Below are positions 37,360 to 46,699 of a DNA stretch of 64,000 nt, in pieces (position 1 is the first letter of the stretch; every line of letters starts with the position of its first letter). Source of the DNA: Bradyrhizobium jicamae (GTDB taxonomy: Bacteria > Pseudomonadota > Alphaproteobacteria > Rhizobiales > Xanthobacteraceae); NCBI RefSeq assembly GCF_018130215.1, contig NZ_JAFCKQ010000009.1:62001-126000 (forward strand), in the 5' to 3' direction. Both the position numbers and the translations under genes were made by a program. The notes below the pieces were generated by a model. The model worked only from the letters and a program-made list of their open reading frames with translations. It was not told where the DNA came from and ran no database searches.

Positions 37360-38163
37360 CTATGCCGTCTCGAAATCGAGGTCGGCCCAGACCGGGACGT
37401 GGTCGGATGGCTTCTCCCAGGCGCGTACATAGCTGTCGATGCCGACATCGATCAGGCGGTCGCTCGCCTGCGGGGACATCAGCAGGTGATCGATGCGGAT
37501 ACCCCAGTTCTTCTGCCAGGCACCGGCCTGGTAATCCCAGAAGGTGTACTGGCCGGGCTCGTCGTTGACCGCACGCAGGGCGTCGGTGAGGCCGAGGCCG
37601 AGCAGCGACTGGAAAGCTTCGCGGGTCTGGGGGCGGAACAGGGCGTCGTCGATCCAGGCCGCCGGATTGTAAACGTCGCGCGCCGCCGGAATGACGTTGA
37701 AGTCGCCGGCAAGGATCAGCGGCTCCTCGGTCTTAAGCCGCTCCTTCGAGTATTCAAGAAGCCTCGACATCCATTTGAGCTTGTAAGGATATTTGTCGGT
37801 GTTCGCGGGGTTGCCGTTGGGCAGATAGAGGCAGGCGACCCGGATCACGCCGTGCTTCAGCGTGACGACGCCCTCGAGGAAGCGGGCGTGGGCGTCCTCG
37901 TCATCGCCGGCCAAGCCCGATTTGGTCTCGTCGAACGGCAGCTTCGAGAGCAGCGCGACGCCGTTGAAGGTCTTCTGGCCGTGGGTGACGACGTTGTAGC
38001 CGAGCGATTCAATCTCGAGCCGCGGGAACGCCTCGTCGACGCACTTGATCTCCTGCAGGCAGACGATGTCCGGGGAGCATTCCTTGAGCCAGCTCATCAG
38101 ATGTTCGATCCGCTGCCGGATCGAATTGACGTTCCAGGTCGCGATGCGCAAGTGTTTCTCCAA
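37360..38163 (-). CDS. xth: Exodeoxyribonuclease III
   Basis: A 267-aa AP endonuclease / 3'-5' exonuclease of base excision repair. Characteristic residues lie in RIATWNVNSIRQR, VCLQEIKCVDE, NGVALLSK, LYLPNGNP, ILAGDFNVIPAARD, IRIDHLLMS and KPSDHVPVWADL. Length and motif order are normal for XthA. It is convergent with the idonate-type dehydrogenase, with stops seven bases apart and no clear terminator. Confidence 0.95.
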   Translation of the reverse strand: MEKHLRIATWNVNSIRQRIEHLMSWLKECSPDIVCLQEIKCVDEAFPRLEIESLGYNVVTHGQKTFNGVALLSKLPFDETKSGLAGDDEDAHARFLEGVVTLKHGVIRVACLYLPNGNPANTDKYPYKLKWMSRLLEYSKERLKTEEPLILAGDFNVIPAARDVYNPAAWIDDALFRPQTREAFQSLLGLGLTDALRAVNDEPGQYTFWDYQAGAWQKNWGIRIDHLLMSPQASDRLIDVGIDSYVRAWEKPSDHVPVWADLDFETA

Positions 38164-38322
38164 GATATTGATTTTGTTGATGGTTCATTGCGGAAGTTCG
38201 GGGTGTTTCAATCTTGTGTCCGGATATCGATTTCCTTGGTGGTGTATAGGACAGCAGAAGGCGCGCGCATGATGCCGTGCTGCCTGCGTGTCGGGCAGTC
38301 TATCGAGCAGCCGGCCGCGCGG

Positions 38323-38472
38323 CTACTCGCTGTCTGCTCTGGCGTTCTCGGCGGCCTGATGCGTGCCGTCCGGCACCGGCTTCAACTCGGCCGCGACCGT
38401 GATCCAAGTCTCGTCGCGCACGCCGCGTTGCTTTCTCTGACGACGCATCAGCATTTCCGTCTCGTTCGTCAT
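38323..38472 (-). CDS. Possible 49-aa basic protein in the xth-amidase gap
   Basis: The 414-bp gap 38164-38577 holds a minus-strand ORF from an ATG at 38472 with AAAGGTGA about eight bases before it. The product begins MTNETEMLMRRQRKQRGVRD and continues TWITVAAELKPVPDGTHQAA. The good ribosome binding site and ordinary composition make it credible. I know no family. The rest of the gap shows no other feature; the amidase promoter is expected on the right side. Confidence 0.45.
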   Translation of the reverse strand: MTNETEMLMRRQRKQRGVRDETWITVAAELKPVPDGTHQAAENARADSE

Positions 38473-38577
38473 CTCGATTCACCTTTTCGGGGAATTGCGA
38501 CTTGAGATCGCGCGGCGTCGAATTGGCGCAAGCAGTCCAGTCGCTCACCAGATTCCACCAAAGGGAGACGAGAGATC

Positions 38578-40146
38578 ATGAGCCAAGCCTCGTACGAGAG
38601 TTTTGAAGGCCAGCCGAATCTGGAGCGTCGACGGCTCTTGAGCATCGCCGCTCTTGCGGGCGTCGCGGGGCTGGTCCTGCCAGCAGCATCGCGTGCGGCC
38701 GCCGCGGGGCCGTCTGAAAAAGTCGATGTGGCCGACATTGCCTACCTGACGGCGGGCGAGGCGATCACGAGATTCAAGGCCAAGACGCTATCGCCGGTCG
38801 AACTGTTGCTTGCGCAGATCAAGCAGGTCGAGGCGTGGGAGCCGACGCTCAAGGCGCTGACGTACACCTATTTCGACGAGGCGCTGGAACAGGCTCGGGT
38901 TGCGGAGCGCAAGTACGTGCGCGGCGAACCGGTCCGCCCGCTGGAAGGCATAACGTGTGCCATCAAGGATTATCACTCCGTCAAGGGCAAGATCACCACC
39001 TACGGCTCGCGGCTCTACAAGGACTTCGTTCCGGACCAATCCGCGCCGACGGTGGAGCGTCTTCTCGCCGCCGGAGCGATCATGCATTGCCGCACGACGA
39101 CACCGGAGTTCGCGCATTCAGGTGTGACCGCGTCCTTACTCTGGGGCGTCACGCATAACCCCTGGAACCCGGCATATACCCCCGGCGGCTCGACAGGCGG
39201 AGGCGGCGCGGCCCTGGCCGCCGGCTACACGACCTTGTCCGACGGAACGGACGGAGGCGGCTCCATCCGCATCCCGGCTTCGATGAACGGCTTGTACGGC
39301 TACAAGCCGCCATGGGGCCGCAACCCGAACGACCGCGAACACCCGAACGAGTGGCTGATCCACTATGGCGAACTCGCCCGCAGCGTCGGCGATTGCGGGC
39401 TGATGCAGAACGTCACATCCGGCCAGCATCCGGCCGACATGTCGTCGCTGCGCGACAAGGTGGTCATCCCGCCGACCTTCGCCGGCATCGCCGGGATGAG
39501 GATCGCGCTGTCCATGGACCTGGGCTATTTCGCGGTCGATCCCGAGGTCGAGAAGAACACGCGCAACGCTGCGTCGGTCCTGCGTTCGCTCGGCGCCGTG
39601 GTCGACGAAATCGATATCGGCTGGACCAAGGAAATCGAAGAGGCATGGAACACCCGGTGGGAAGGCGTCTTCTATGCCCTGGCGGGAAGCCTTCTGACCA
39701 AGTCGAGGAACGACGTAGACCCCTATGTCATCAAGATCCTCGAAGCAGGCAAGAAAGTCGATGTATCCAAGTTCTACGGCCTGAACCTCGTGCGCCAGAA
39801 GATGTACGCGTCATTGACAAAGATCTTCGAGACCCACGATGCACTGATCTGCCCGACGACCGCGACGACGAAGATCGTGGCCGGGCGCAGCAGCGAGGAA
39901 CCGCTCGCCATCAATGGGAAACCGGTGAACCCGTTCATCGGTTGGTTCATGACGTATCCGTTCAATCTTGTCGGCACTTGTCCTGTCATGTCGGTCCCGA
40001 CGGGGTTCGACGCGCAAACAGGCGTTCCCACGGGGATGCAGATCGTCGGTCCGGCCTATGACGATCTGAAGGTGTTCCGCGTCGCGTCCGCGCTCGAAGG
40101 CGCCACGCGCCCCTGGCAGGATCGCCGGCCAAAGTTGAACGCCTAA
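38578..40146 (+). CDS. Amidase-signature hydrolase with a Tat signal
   Basis: A 522-aa amidase of the AS family. The triad is Lys130 (CAIKDYHS), Ser205 (GGSTGGGG) and Ser229 (DGGGSIRIPA). The N-terminus ERRRLLSIAALAGVAGLV followed by LPAASRAAAA reads as a twin-arginine signal (RRxL type), so the folded enzyme is probably periplasmic. GGGAGACGAGAG lies before the ATG. Amidase-signature enzymes hydrolyse amides, ureas or carbamates; export is less usual for this family. A LuxR-type regulator follows 83 bp later on the same strand. Substrate unknown. Confidence 0.9.
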   Translation: MSQASYESFEGQPNLERRRLLSIAALAGVAGLVLPAASRAAAAGPSEKVDVADIAYLTAGEAITRFKAKTLSPVELLLAQIKQVEAWEPTLKALTYTYFDEALEQARVAERKYVRGEPVRPLEGITCAIKDYHSVKGKITTYGSRLYKDFVPDQSAPTVERLLAAGAIMHCRTTTPEFAHSGVTASLLWGVTHNPWNPAYTPGGSTGGGGAALAAGYTTLSDGTDGGGSIRIPASMNGLYGYKPPWGRNPNDREHPNEWLIHYGELARSVGDCGLMQNVTSGQHPADMSSLRDKVVIPPTFAGIAGMRIALSMDLGYFAVDPEVEKNTRNAASVLRSLGAVVDEIDIGWTKEIEEAWNTRWEGVFYALAGSLLTKSRNDVDPYVIKILEAGKKVDVSKFYGLNLVRQKMYASLTKIFETHDALICPTTATTKIVAGRSSEEPLAINGKPVNPFIGWFMTYPFNLVGTCPVMSVPTGFDAQTGVPTGMQIVGPAYDDLKVFRVASALEGATRPWQDRRPKLNA

Positions 40147-40229
40147 TGCACCTGCCTTGACACGAGCCGGTCACGGGAGAACGGTTGGAGGTGCCTGCGG
40201 CGGCCCTGGCTGCAGAAGGGAGGTGATCC

Positions 40230-41009
40230 ATGACGTCTCTCGTGCCGGTAGGTGCCGCCTCCGTGCAGGACGGCTCGACGGGAGGCCTGGCGGCGAATCT
40301 CGAGCGGGCCACGAATCTCGACTCGGCTCTGGACGCGCTGCATCAAGCCCTGGTGGACCTTGGCTTTTCTTCATTTGCCTATGGCCGGACTGCCATGCCG
40401 AGGCTGCCGGACGGAAGCCTCGCATCCCCGCTCGTGAAGACACGCGCTTTCCCAAGCCGCTGGGATCGGCACTGGAGCCACCTGTGTGACCCCTATTACA
40501 GGTTCTGCCTCAACACGACGCTGCCGCTGAAATGGATTGATGTGCAGACAGGCGAACGCCTGAGCGCCGGGGAGCGCGCATGCGTCGAGCATCTCAATGA
40601 CAAGAATCTGCACTACGGCATCACGATTCCCTTGCACATGCCCAACGGTTCGTTCGCGTTCGTGAGTGCGATCTCGGAAAACTCGACCACGTACCAAGAC
40701 GGATCGTCACCGCCGGCAGTCAATGCGCTATTCACCTTGTGCCACCACTTTCAAAACACGTTGCTTCGAAAGTGGCCGTGGAACGACAGTACGGCCACGA
40801 AGGCGTGGCTCAGCGCGCGCGAAAGGGAATGCCTGTCCCTCGCCGCACAGGGGAAGACTTCGGACGACATCGCGCTGATCCTGGGCTTGTCCTGCGAGAC
40901 GGTGCGCTCCCACGTGAAGCGTGCGATCATGCACCTCAACGCCTCGAACAGAGCACATGCGATCGCGAAGGCGATCCAACTCCGGTTCATCGACGTGCCG
41001 TTCGCCTAG
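40230..41009 (+). CDS. LuxR-type regulator with autoinducer-like domain (solo)
   Basis: A 259-aa protein. The N-terminal half (about 20-175) resembles the acyl-homoserine-lactone binding domain: ALDALHQALVDLGFSSFAYG, then FPSRWDRHWSHLCDPYYR and LPLKWIDV. The C-terminal LuxR helix-turn-helix is LSARERECLSLAAQGKTSDD and ALILGLSCETVRSHVKRA. No luxI lies in the window. In the ligand region the distance from the conserved Trp to Asp-Pro appears about four residues shorter than usual and a Trp stands where Tyr is usual, so ligand choice may differ. GGGAGG precedes the ATG. Confidence 0.87.
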   Translation: MTSLVPVGAASVQDGSTGGLAANLERATNLDSALDALHQALVDLGFSSFAYGRTAMPRLPDGSLASPLVKTRAFPSRWDRHWSHLCDPYYRFCLNTTLPLKWIDVQTGERLSAGERACVEHLNDKNLHYGITIPLHMPNGSFAFVSAISENSTTYQDGSSPPAVNALFTLCHHFQNTLLRKWPWNDSTATKAWLSARERECLSLAAQGKTSDDIALILGLSCETVRSHVKRAIMHLNASNRAHAIAKAIQLRFIDVPFA

Positions 41010-41051
41010 ACCAGGTGACGGGGCGCACGCGTTCATCGGCAGACGTTTCGC

Positions 41052-41477
41052 TTACGCCAGGCGTTTGCGCATCTCGATGTGCGGGATGCCGGCCTCCTCG
41101 AATTCCTCGCCGACCCGCTCGAACCCGACGCGCGCGTAGAATGGCTCGGCGTGCGTCTGCGCGTTGAGGATCAGTTCGCGGTAGCCGAGTTCGGCCGCCT
41201 TGGCCATCAGCGCGTCCAGCACGCGGGCGCCCGTGCCCGTGCCGCGCGCGGCCTTGAGGACCGCCATTCGGCCGATATGGCCGTCCGGCAGCAGCCGGCC
41301 GGTGGCCACGGGCGTGCCGTCCTCGGCAAACGCCAGCGCGTGCCAGCTCGACGCGTCCATGTCGTCCCACTCCAGTTCCACCGGCACGCTTTGCTCTTCG
41401 ACGAACACGCTGTGGCGGATGGCGCGCGAGCGTTCGCGCGCTTCCTCCCAAGTGCAGACGAGGACGGAGGCAGACAT
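41052..41477 (-). CDS. GNAT-family N-acetyltransferase
   Basis: A 141-aa acetyltransferase like YjcF/ElaA-type proteins. It starts SVLVCTWEEARERSRAIRHSVFVEEQSVP. The acetyl-CoA loop is GRMAVLKAARGTGTGARVLDAL, followed by LILNAQTHAEPFYARVGFE and HIEMRKRL. It transfers acetyl from acetyl-CoA to an unknown amine. It is 54 bp downstream of erpA on the same strand. Confidence 0.9.
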   Translation of the reverse strand: MSASVLVCTWEEARERSRAIRHSVFVEEQSVPVELEWDDMDASSWHALAFAEDGTPVATGRLLPDGHIGRMAVLKAARGTGTGARVLDALMAKAAELGYRELILNAQTHAEPFYARVGFERVGEEFEEAGIPHIEMRKRLA

Positions 41478-41531
41478 GACGTCTCCACCGCAAGCTTCCG
41501 CGGAAGCTCGAACGGAATGCTGAGAGAAGAC

Positions 41532-41861
41532 TTAGATCGAGAAGCTGGTGCCGCAGCCGCAGGAGGCCGTGGCATTGGGGTTGACCACGCGGAACGAGGC
41601 GCCGATGAGATCGTCGACGAAATCGACCTCCGAGCCGGCAAGGAACGGCACCGAGGCCGGATCGACCAGCACCACGGCATTGTCGCGCTCGATCACGAGA
41701 TCGTCGTCGGCCTGGGTGCGCTCGACATCGAACTTGTACTGGAAGCCGGAGCAGCCGCCGCCCTCGACCGAGATGCGCAGCTTGGCGCCGTCACCCTCTT
41801 TGCTGAGGATTTGCCCGATCCGGCGGGCGGCCCGTTCGCTGACGGTAATGGCAGCAGTCAT
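41532..41861 (-). CDS. erpA: Iron-sulfur cluster insertion protein ErpA (HesB/IscA family)
   Basis: A 109-aa A-type carrier of Fe-S clusters. The three conserved cysteines are Cys37 (EGGGCSGFQY), Cys101 and Cys103 (SCGCGTSFSI). ITVSERAARRIGQIL is the usual N-terminal helix and FVDDLIGASFRVVNPNA the C-terminal region. It delivers clusters to target proteins. It is divergent from the dGTPase gene over 107 bp, the usual arrangement in related genomes. Confidence 0.94.
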   Translation of the reverse strand: MTAAITVSERAARRIGQILSKEGDGAKLRISVEGGGCSGFQYKFDVERTQADDDLVIERDNAVVLVDPASVPFLAGSEVDFVDDLIGASFRVVNPNATASCGCGTSFSI

Positions 41862-41968
41862 GGTCAGTCTCCGGTCGACGGCGTCATACCCTATTCATTT
41901 GGTATCCCGCCCATCACATAGTTAAGTGCGTCGCACCGTGGAATCAAATGGATAAGGACTAAAATACC

Positions 41969-43177
41969 GTGTCGGTCGGAATGGCTGCCCCCCGCGCGCA
42001 CTATGCCTGCGACCCCGATCGCAGCCGGGGCCGGCTGTGCACGGAGCCGCCAAGCCGGACCCGCAGCCCGTTCCGGCGCGACTGCGACCGGGTGATCCAT
42101 TCCACCGCGTTCCGTCGCCTCAAACACAAGACCCAGGTGTTCATCTTCCATGAGGGCGATCATTACCGCACCCGGCTGACCCATTCGCTGGAGGTGGCCC
42201 AGATCGCCCGCGCGCTGGCGCGCCAGCTTGGGCTCGACGAGGACCTGACCGAGACCCTGGCGCTGGCGCATGATCTCGGCCATCCGCCGTTCGGGCATGC
42301 CGGGGAGCGGGCGCTCGACGGGTGTCTGAAGGCGCATGGCGGCTTCGATCACAACGCGCAGACGCTGCGGGTCGTGACCTCGCTGGAGCATCGCTACCCC
42401 GAATTCGGCGGGTTGAACCTGACCTGGGAATCGCTCGAGGGCATCGTCAAGCACAACGGCCCGCTGACCGGGCCCAGCGGCGCGCCGGTCGGGCGCTATC
42501 GCGAGAGCGGCATTCCGGTCGGCATCGCCGACTACAACACGACCTATGACCTCGAGCTCTGGAGCTATGCCTCGCTGGAAGCGCAGATCGCGTCATTTGC
42601 CGACGACATCGCCTATGACGCCCACGACATCGACGACGGGCTGCGAGCCGGCCTGTTCGTCGTCGACGATCTCGAGGAGATGCCGCTGACCGGGGCTATC
42701 ATCGGCGATATCGACCGGCACTATCCCGGGCTCGACGAGGTGCGGCGCGGCGCCGAGTTGGTGCGCGAGCTGATCTCGCATTTCATCGGGGCGGTGTCCG
42801 CGGAGACGACGAGGCGCCTTGCGGCGGCGCAGCCGCAATCGGCCCATGACGTGCGCCATCACGACGCGCCGCTGGTCGGCTTCCCGCCCGAGGTGGCCGA
42901 GCAGGAGGCCGCGATCAAGGCCTTCCTCTATCGGCGGATGTATCGCCACCCGCGGGTGATGCAGATCATGGGTGATGCGGAACAGGTGGTGCGCAACCTG
43001 TTCGAACGTTACCGTCAGTCGCCGGGCGACCTGCCGGCGGAATGGGTCGAGGGCACCGAGCAGGAGACCGAAGCCGAACGGAGCCGCCGGATCGGCAATT
43101 TCATTGCCGGAATGACCGACCGTTTTGCCCTGATCGAGCACCAAAGGCTTTTTGACTCGACCCCGGATTTGCGTTAG
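41969..43177 (+). CDS. dgt: Deoxyguanosinetriphosphate triphosphohydrolase-like HD protein
   Basis: A 402-aa HD-domain hydrolase. The signature is [11 protein letters not shown], then [18 protein letters not shown], the HD pair in [14 protein letters not shown] and [16 protein letters not shown]. It removes triphosphate from dNTPs, chiefly dGTP in characterised members. The start is either the GTG at 41969 or the ATG at 41981; neither has a strong ribosome binding site. argS follows within 10 bp, so the two are co-transcribed. Confidence 0.93.
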   Translation: MSVGMAAPRAHYACDPDRSRGRLCTEPPSRTRSPFRRDCDRVIHSTAFRRLKHKTQVFIFHEGDHYRTRLTHSLEVAQIARALARQLGLDEDLTETLALAHDLGHPPFGHAGERALDGCLKAHGGFDHNAQTLRVVTSLEHRYPEFGGLNLTWESLEGIVKHNGPLTGPSGAPVGRYRESGIPVGIADYNTTYDLELWSYASLEAQIASFADDIAYDAHDIDDGLRAGLFVVDDLEEMPLTGAIIGDIDRHYPGLDEVRRGAELVRELISHFIGAVSAETTRRLAAAQPQSAHDVRHHDAPLVGFPPEVAEQEAAIKAFLYRRMYRHPRVMQIMGDAEQVVRNLFERYRQSPGDLPAEWVEGTEQETEAERSRRIGNFIAGMTDRFALIEHQRLFDSTPDLR

Positions 43178-43186
43178 GCGGCGGCC

Positions 43187-44983
43187 ATGGCCGATAGTCC
43201 TGCTTCACCACATCTTTTCGCCGGCGTGCTGGCGCGCGTGCACGCCATTTGTGCCGCCATTGCTGCCGAGGACAATTGGCCCGTCGGGGTCGACCTGTCC
43301 CGCGTCGTGGTCGAGCCGCCGCGCGATGCCAGCCATGGCGACATGGCGACCAATGCCGCGATGGTCCTGGCCAAGGACGCCAGGGCGAAGCCGCGTGAGC
43401 TGGCTGACAAGATCGCCGAGCGGCTGCGTGCTGACGCGCTGGTGGCCTCCGTCGACGTCGCCGGACCCGGTTTCATCAACCTCACCTTGAAGCCGCAGGT
43501 CTGGGCCGACGCGCTGCGCGCCGTGCTGGCCGCGGGCTCGACCTACGGGCGGAGCGGGATCGGCAAGGACGAGAAGGTCAACGTCGAATACGTCTCCGCC
43601 AATCCGACCGGGCCGATGCACGTCGGCCATTGCCGCGGCGCCGTGTTCGGCGACGCGCTGTGCAGCCTGCTGCAATTCGCCGGCTTCGACGTCTGCCGCG
43701 AATACTACATCAACGACGCCGGCGCCCAGGTCGACGTGCTCGCGCGATCGGCCTTCCTGCGCTACCGCGAGGCGCTCGGCGAGGACATCGGCGCGATCCC
43801 GGAAGGGCTCTATCCGGGCGACTACCTGAAGCCGGTCGGCGAGGCGCTCGCCAGGGAGCATGGCGACAAGCTCGTGAGCATGCCTGAGCAGGGCTGGCTG
43901 CCGATCGTGCGCGACAAGGCGATCGCCATGATGATGGAGATGATCAAGGGCGATCTCGCCGCGCTCAACATCCATCATGATGTGTTCTTCTCCGAGCGGT
44001 CGCTGACCGCGTCTGGCAACAACCAGGTTGCCGAGACCATCGAATTCCTGCGCGCCAAGGGCGACATCTATGAGGGCCGCCTGCCGCCGCCGAAGGGCAA
44101 GCCCGTCGAGGACTACGAAGACCGCGAGCAGTCGCTGTTCCGCGCCACGGCTTACGGCGATGACGTCGATCGTCCGCTGATCAAGTCGGATGGCTCCTAC
44201 ACCTACTTCGCCTCCGACATCGCCAACCACAAGAACAAGTTCGATCGCGGCTTTGCCAATCTGATCGACGTGTTTGGCGCCGATCACGGCGGCTACATCA
44301 AGCGCATGCAGGCGGCGGTAAAGGCCGTAACGTCAGGCAAGGCTGATCTCGACGTCAAGATCGTGCAACTCGTCAAGCTGCTGCGCGACGGCGAGCCGGT
44401 GAAGATGTCGAAGCGCTCGGGAGAGTTCGTCACGCTGCGCGAGGTGGTCGACGAGGTCGGCTCCGACGCGGTCAGGTTCATGATGCTGTTCCGCAAGAAC
44501 GACGCGGTGCTCGATTTCGACCTCGCCAAGGTGATCGAGCAGTCCAAGGACAACGCCGTGTTCTACGTGCAGTACGGCCACGCCCGCGGTCACTCGATCT
44601 TCCGCAATGCGCGGGAGGAGGCGGTTCCGGATCTCCCCGAGACCGACGAGGCCCGGCTGGCTTACCTGCGGACGGCTGAGGTGGATCGCCTGACCGACCC
44701 GGCCGAGCTCGACCTGCTCAAACGTCTGGCGCTTTTTCCGCGGATGGTCGAGGCGGCGGCGGTCGCGCACGAACCGCACCGAATCGCTTTTTATCTGTAT
44801 GATTTGGCCAGCGAATTTCATGCGCTTTGGACCAAGGGGCGCGATTTGCCCTATTTACGCTTCATTATCAATAATGATGCACAAATCACGAGGGCGCGAC
44901 TGGCAATGGTTCAGGGCGTCGTCTCGGTTCTGGCATCGGGCTTAGCTGTACTAGGCGTCCACGCCCCGACCGAGATGCGGTAG
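43187..44983 (+). CDS. argS: Arginyl-tRNA synthetase
   Basis: A 598-aa class I synthetase. The N-terminal tRNA-recognition domain is followed by the HIGH motif as HVGH in [20 protein letters not shown]. The KMSKS-like loop is [20 protein letters not shown], the form usual for ArgRS. The C-terminal anticodon domain includes [17 protein letters not shown]. It begins nine bases after dgt stops. Confidence 0.97.
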   Translation: MADSPASPHLFAGVLARVHAICAAIAAEDNWPVGVDLSRVVVEPPRDASHGDMATNAAMVLAKDARAKPRELADKIAERLRADALVASVDVAGPGFINLTLKPQVWADALRAVLAAGSTYGRSGIGKDEKVNVEYVSANPTGPMHVGHCRGAVFGDALCSLLQFAGFDVCREYYINDAGAQVDVLARSAFLRYREALGEDIGAIPEGLYPGDYLKPVGEALAREHGDKLVSMPEQGWLPIVRDKAIAMMMEMIKGDLAALNIHHDVFFSERSLTASGNNQVAETIEFLRAKGDIYEGRLPPPKGKPVEDYEDREQSLFRATAYGDDVDRPLIKSDGSYTYFASDIANHKNKFDRGFANLIDVFGADHGGYIKRMQAAVKAVTSGKADLDVKIVQLVKLLRDGEPVKMSKRSGEFVTLREVVDEVGSDAVRFMMLFRKNDAVLDFDLAKVIEQSKDNAVFYVQYGHARGHSIFRNAREEAVPDLPETDEARLAYLRTAEVDRLTDPAELDLLKRLALFPRMVEAAAVAHEPHRIAFYLYDLASEFHALWTKGRDLPYLRFIINNDAQITRARLAMVQGVVSVLASGLAVLGVHAPTEMR

Positions 44984-45102
44984 GCAGGGGCAAGTGGCCC
45001 GCACGAGTGGGGATTCGTGAGGGCATCTGGCAGGGGCCATTTTCGTTCGTACCGGCTGTACCGGCGATTTTGGCGCTGTCCCGAAGGGGATGCATCATCA
45101 CG

Positions 45103-46650
45103 ATGGCTGATCGATATCACGACCGACCTTTTCCCGCCGATGACTATGATCGGGGGTACTCCGACGCGGACGACAAGTCCGAGGGCGACCCGCTCGCCGA
45201 ACTGGCCCGGTTGATCGGCCAGACCGAACCGTTCAGCACGGCAACCAAGCCCGCGCCGCATCCGCTGCAGTCTCGTGCCAATGTGCGGCCGCAGATCTAC
45301 CAGCCGCCGGAGGAAGACGACGATGCACCCCCGGCGGGCCCGCCGTCCTGGATGCAGCGCGCGCGGCAGGAAGCCCTCGCACCGCAATTGCCGCCGCAGG
45401 AGGACGACGAGGAACCAGAGCCGGACTATCAGCCGAGCCCCGTTCATCCATTGCACCGCTACGCGTCCCGGCAGGCGCAGCCTGCGCCGGAGCCGGTGCA
45501 GAGCTATCAGCCGACCCAGACCTACCAACCGGCCCAGGCGTATCAACCAGCCCAGGCGCATCAGCCGGTACAGACCCATCAGCGGGCCGAGGCCTATTAC
45601 GACGAGCAGCCGTTTGATGACGTAGGTCAGGACGGCGACCCGTCGCGCTACGACGACGCACTCTACGGGCAACTGGAACAAGGTGAGCAGGACTTGCAGC
45701 GCGAAGCGGCCTATCCGGACGATCCCTATGCCTATCAGGGCTACGAAGACGAACCCGAGCCGCGCAAGCGCTCCAGCGGCCTCATCACGGTCGCCGCGGT
45801 GATGGCGCTTGCCGTGTTCGGGGTCGGCGGCGCCTATGGGTACCGCAACTATGTCGGCGCGCCGCGCACCGGCGAGCCGCCGATCATCAAGGCCGACAAC
45901 ACCCCGACCAAGGTGGTCCCGGCTGCGGCCGACGCGCCGGCCAAGACACCGGACCGCATGGCTTCGGGTGACGGCACCGAGAAGATCGTGTCACGCGAGG
46001 AAACGCCGGTCGACGTCAACGCCAAGGCGGGTGGCCCCCGCGTGGTGTTTCCGGCGCTGAATCCCAATACGAACCCGCCGCCGGTCGCGAGCGTGCAGAC
46101 TGCGGCGCCGGTTCCGCCACCGCCGGTCACGGCCAACGGCACGATGCCGAACAACGAGCCCCACAAGATCCGCACCCTGTCGGTGAAGGGCGATGCCCCC
46201 GATGGCACTTCTACAGCGGCGACTGCGCCTGCGCCGGCCAGGCAGGCTGGCGCCAAACAGACGGTGTCGCGCGGTAACCCGGCCTCGGCCAATGCGAGTG
46301 CCAACCAGCCGCTCGCACTCGCCCCGGGGGGGCAGCCCGATGCCGCTCCGGCGGAGCCCCCGACCCGGGTGGCATCGACGTCAACAGCGCCGGTCAGCAG
46401 CGGCGGGTATCTGGTTCAGGTGTCCTCGCAGAAGAACGAAGCTGACGCGCAAGCGTCCTTCCGTTCGCTGCGGAACAAGTTCCCGGGCGTGCTGGGTTCG
46501 CGCTCTCCGGTCATCAAGCGGGCGGATCTCGGCGACAAGGGCGTCTATTACCGCGCCATGGTCGGGCCGTTCGGCTCGCCGGAGGAGGCCTCGCAGTTCT
46601 GCGGCAACCTGAAATCTGCCGGCGGACAATGCGTCGTCCAAAGGAATTGA
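45103..46650 (+). CDS. SPOR-domain membrane protein
   Basis: A 515-aa bitopic protein that probably binds denuded glycan at the division septum. The cytoplasmic part (about 1-225) is acidic and Pro/Gln-rich, with an imperfect repeat of YQPTQ/YQPAQ/HQPVQ near residues 130-160. One membrane helix, LITVAAVMALAVFGVGGAYG, lies at about residues 227-247. A Pro/Ala periplasmic linker leads to a C-terminal SPOR domain from GGYLVQVSSQKNEADAQASF to the last residues. I used the ATG at 45103; the frame from 45007 begins in sequence that does not look coding. It sits between argS and nagZ as in related genomes. Confidence 0.9.
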   Translation: MADRYHDRPFPADDYDRGYSDADDKSEGDPLAELARLIGQTEPFSTATKPAPHPLQSRANVRPQIYQPPEEDDDAPPAGPPSWMQRARQEALAPQLPPQEDDEEPEPDYQPSPVHPLHRYASRQAQPAPEPVQSYQPTQTYQPAQAYQPAQAHQPVQTHQRAEAYYDEQPFDDVGQDGDPSRYDDALYGQLEQGEQDLQREAAYPDDPYAYQGYEDEPEPRKRSSGLITVAAVMALAVFGVGGAYGYRNYVGAPRTGEPPIIKADNTPTKVVPAAADAPAKTPDRMASGDGTEKIVSREETPVDVNAKAGGPRVVFPALNPNTNPPPVASVQTAAPVPPPPVTANGTMPNNEPHKIRTLSVKGDAPDGTSTAATAPAPARQAGAKQTVSRGNPASANASANQPLALAPGGQPDAAPAEPPTRVASTSTAPVSSGGYLVQVSSQKNEADAQASFRSLRNKFPGVLGSRSPVIKRADLGDKGVYYRAMVGPFGSPEEASQFCGNLKSAGGQCVVQRN

Positions 46651-46676
46651 TGGCCGTTTCCTTGACCCGTCCGGTA

Positions 46677-46699
46677 CATGCGGCCTAATCGGCCGCATG
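46677..46699 (+). promoter_or_regulatory. Hairpin covering the nagZ start codon
   Basis: CATGCGGCC at 46677-46685 pairs exactly with GGCCGCATG at 46691-46699 across the loop TAATC. The last three bases of the hairpin are the nagZ ATG. No good ribosome binding site lies between the hairpin and the ATG. The structure could hide the start codon in mRNA or act as a 3' end for the SPOR gene. Function is inference. Confidence 0.45.

Noticed and set aside
45480..45600. CRISPR-like or satellite repeat
   Set aside because: The short repeated units are in-frame Pro/Gln codons of the SPOR protein, not a spaced array.
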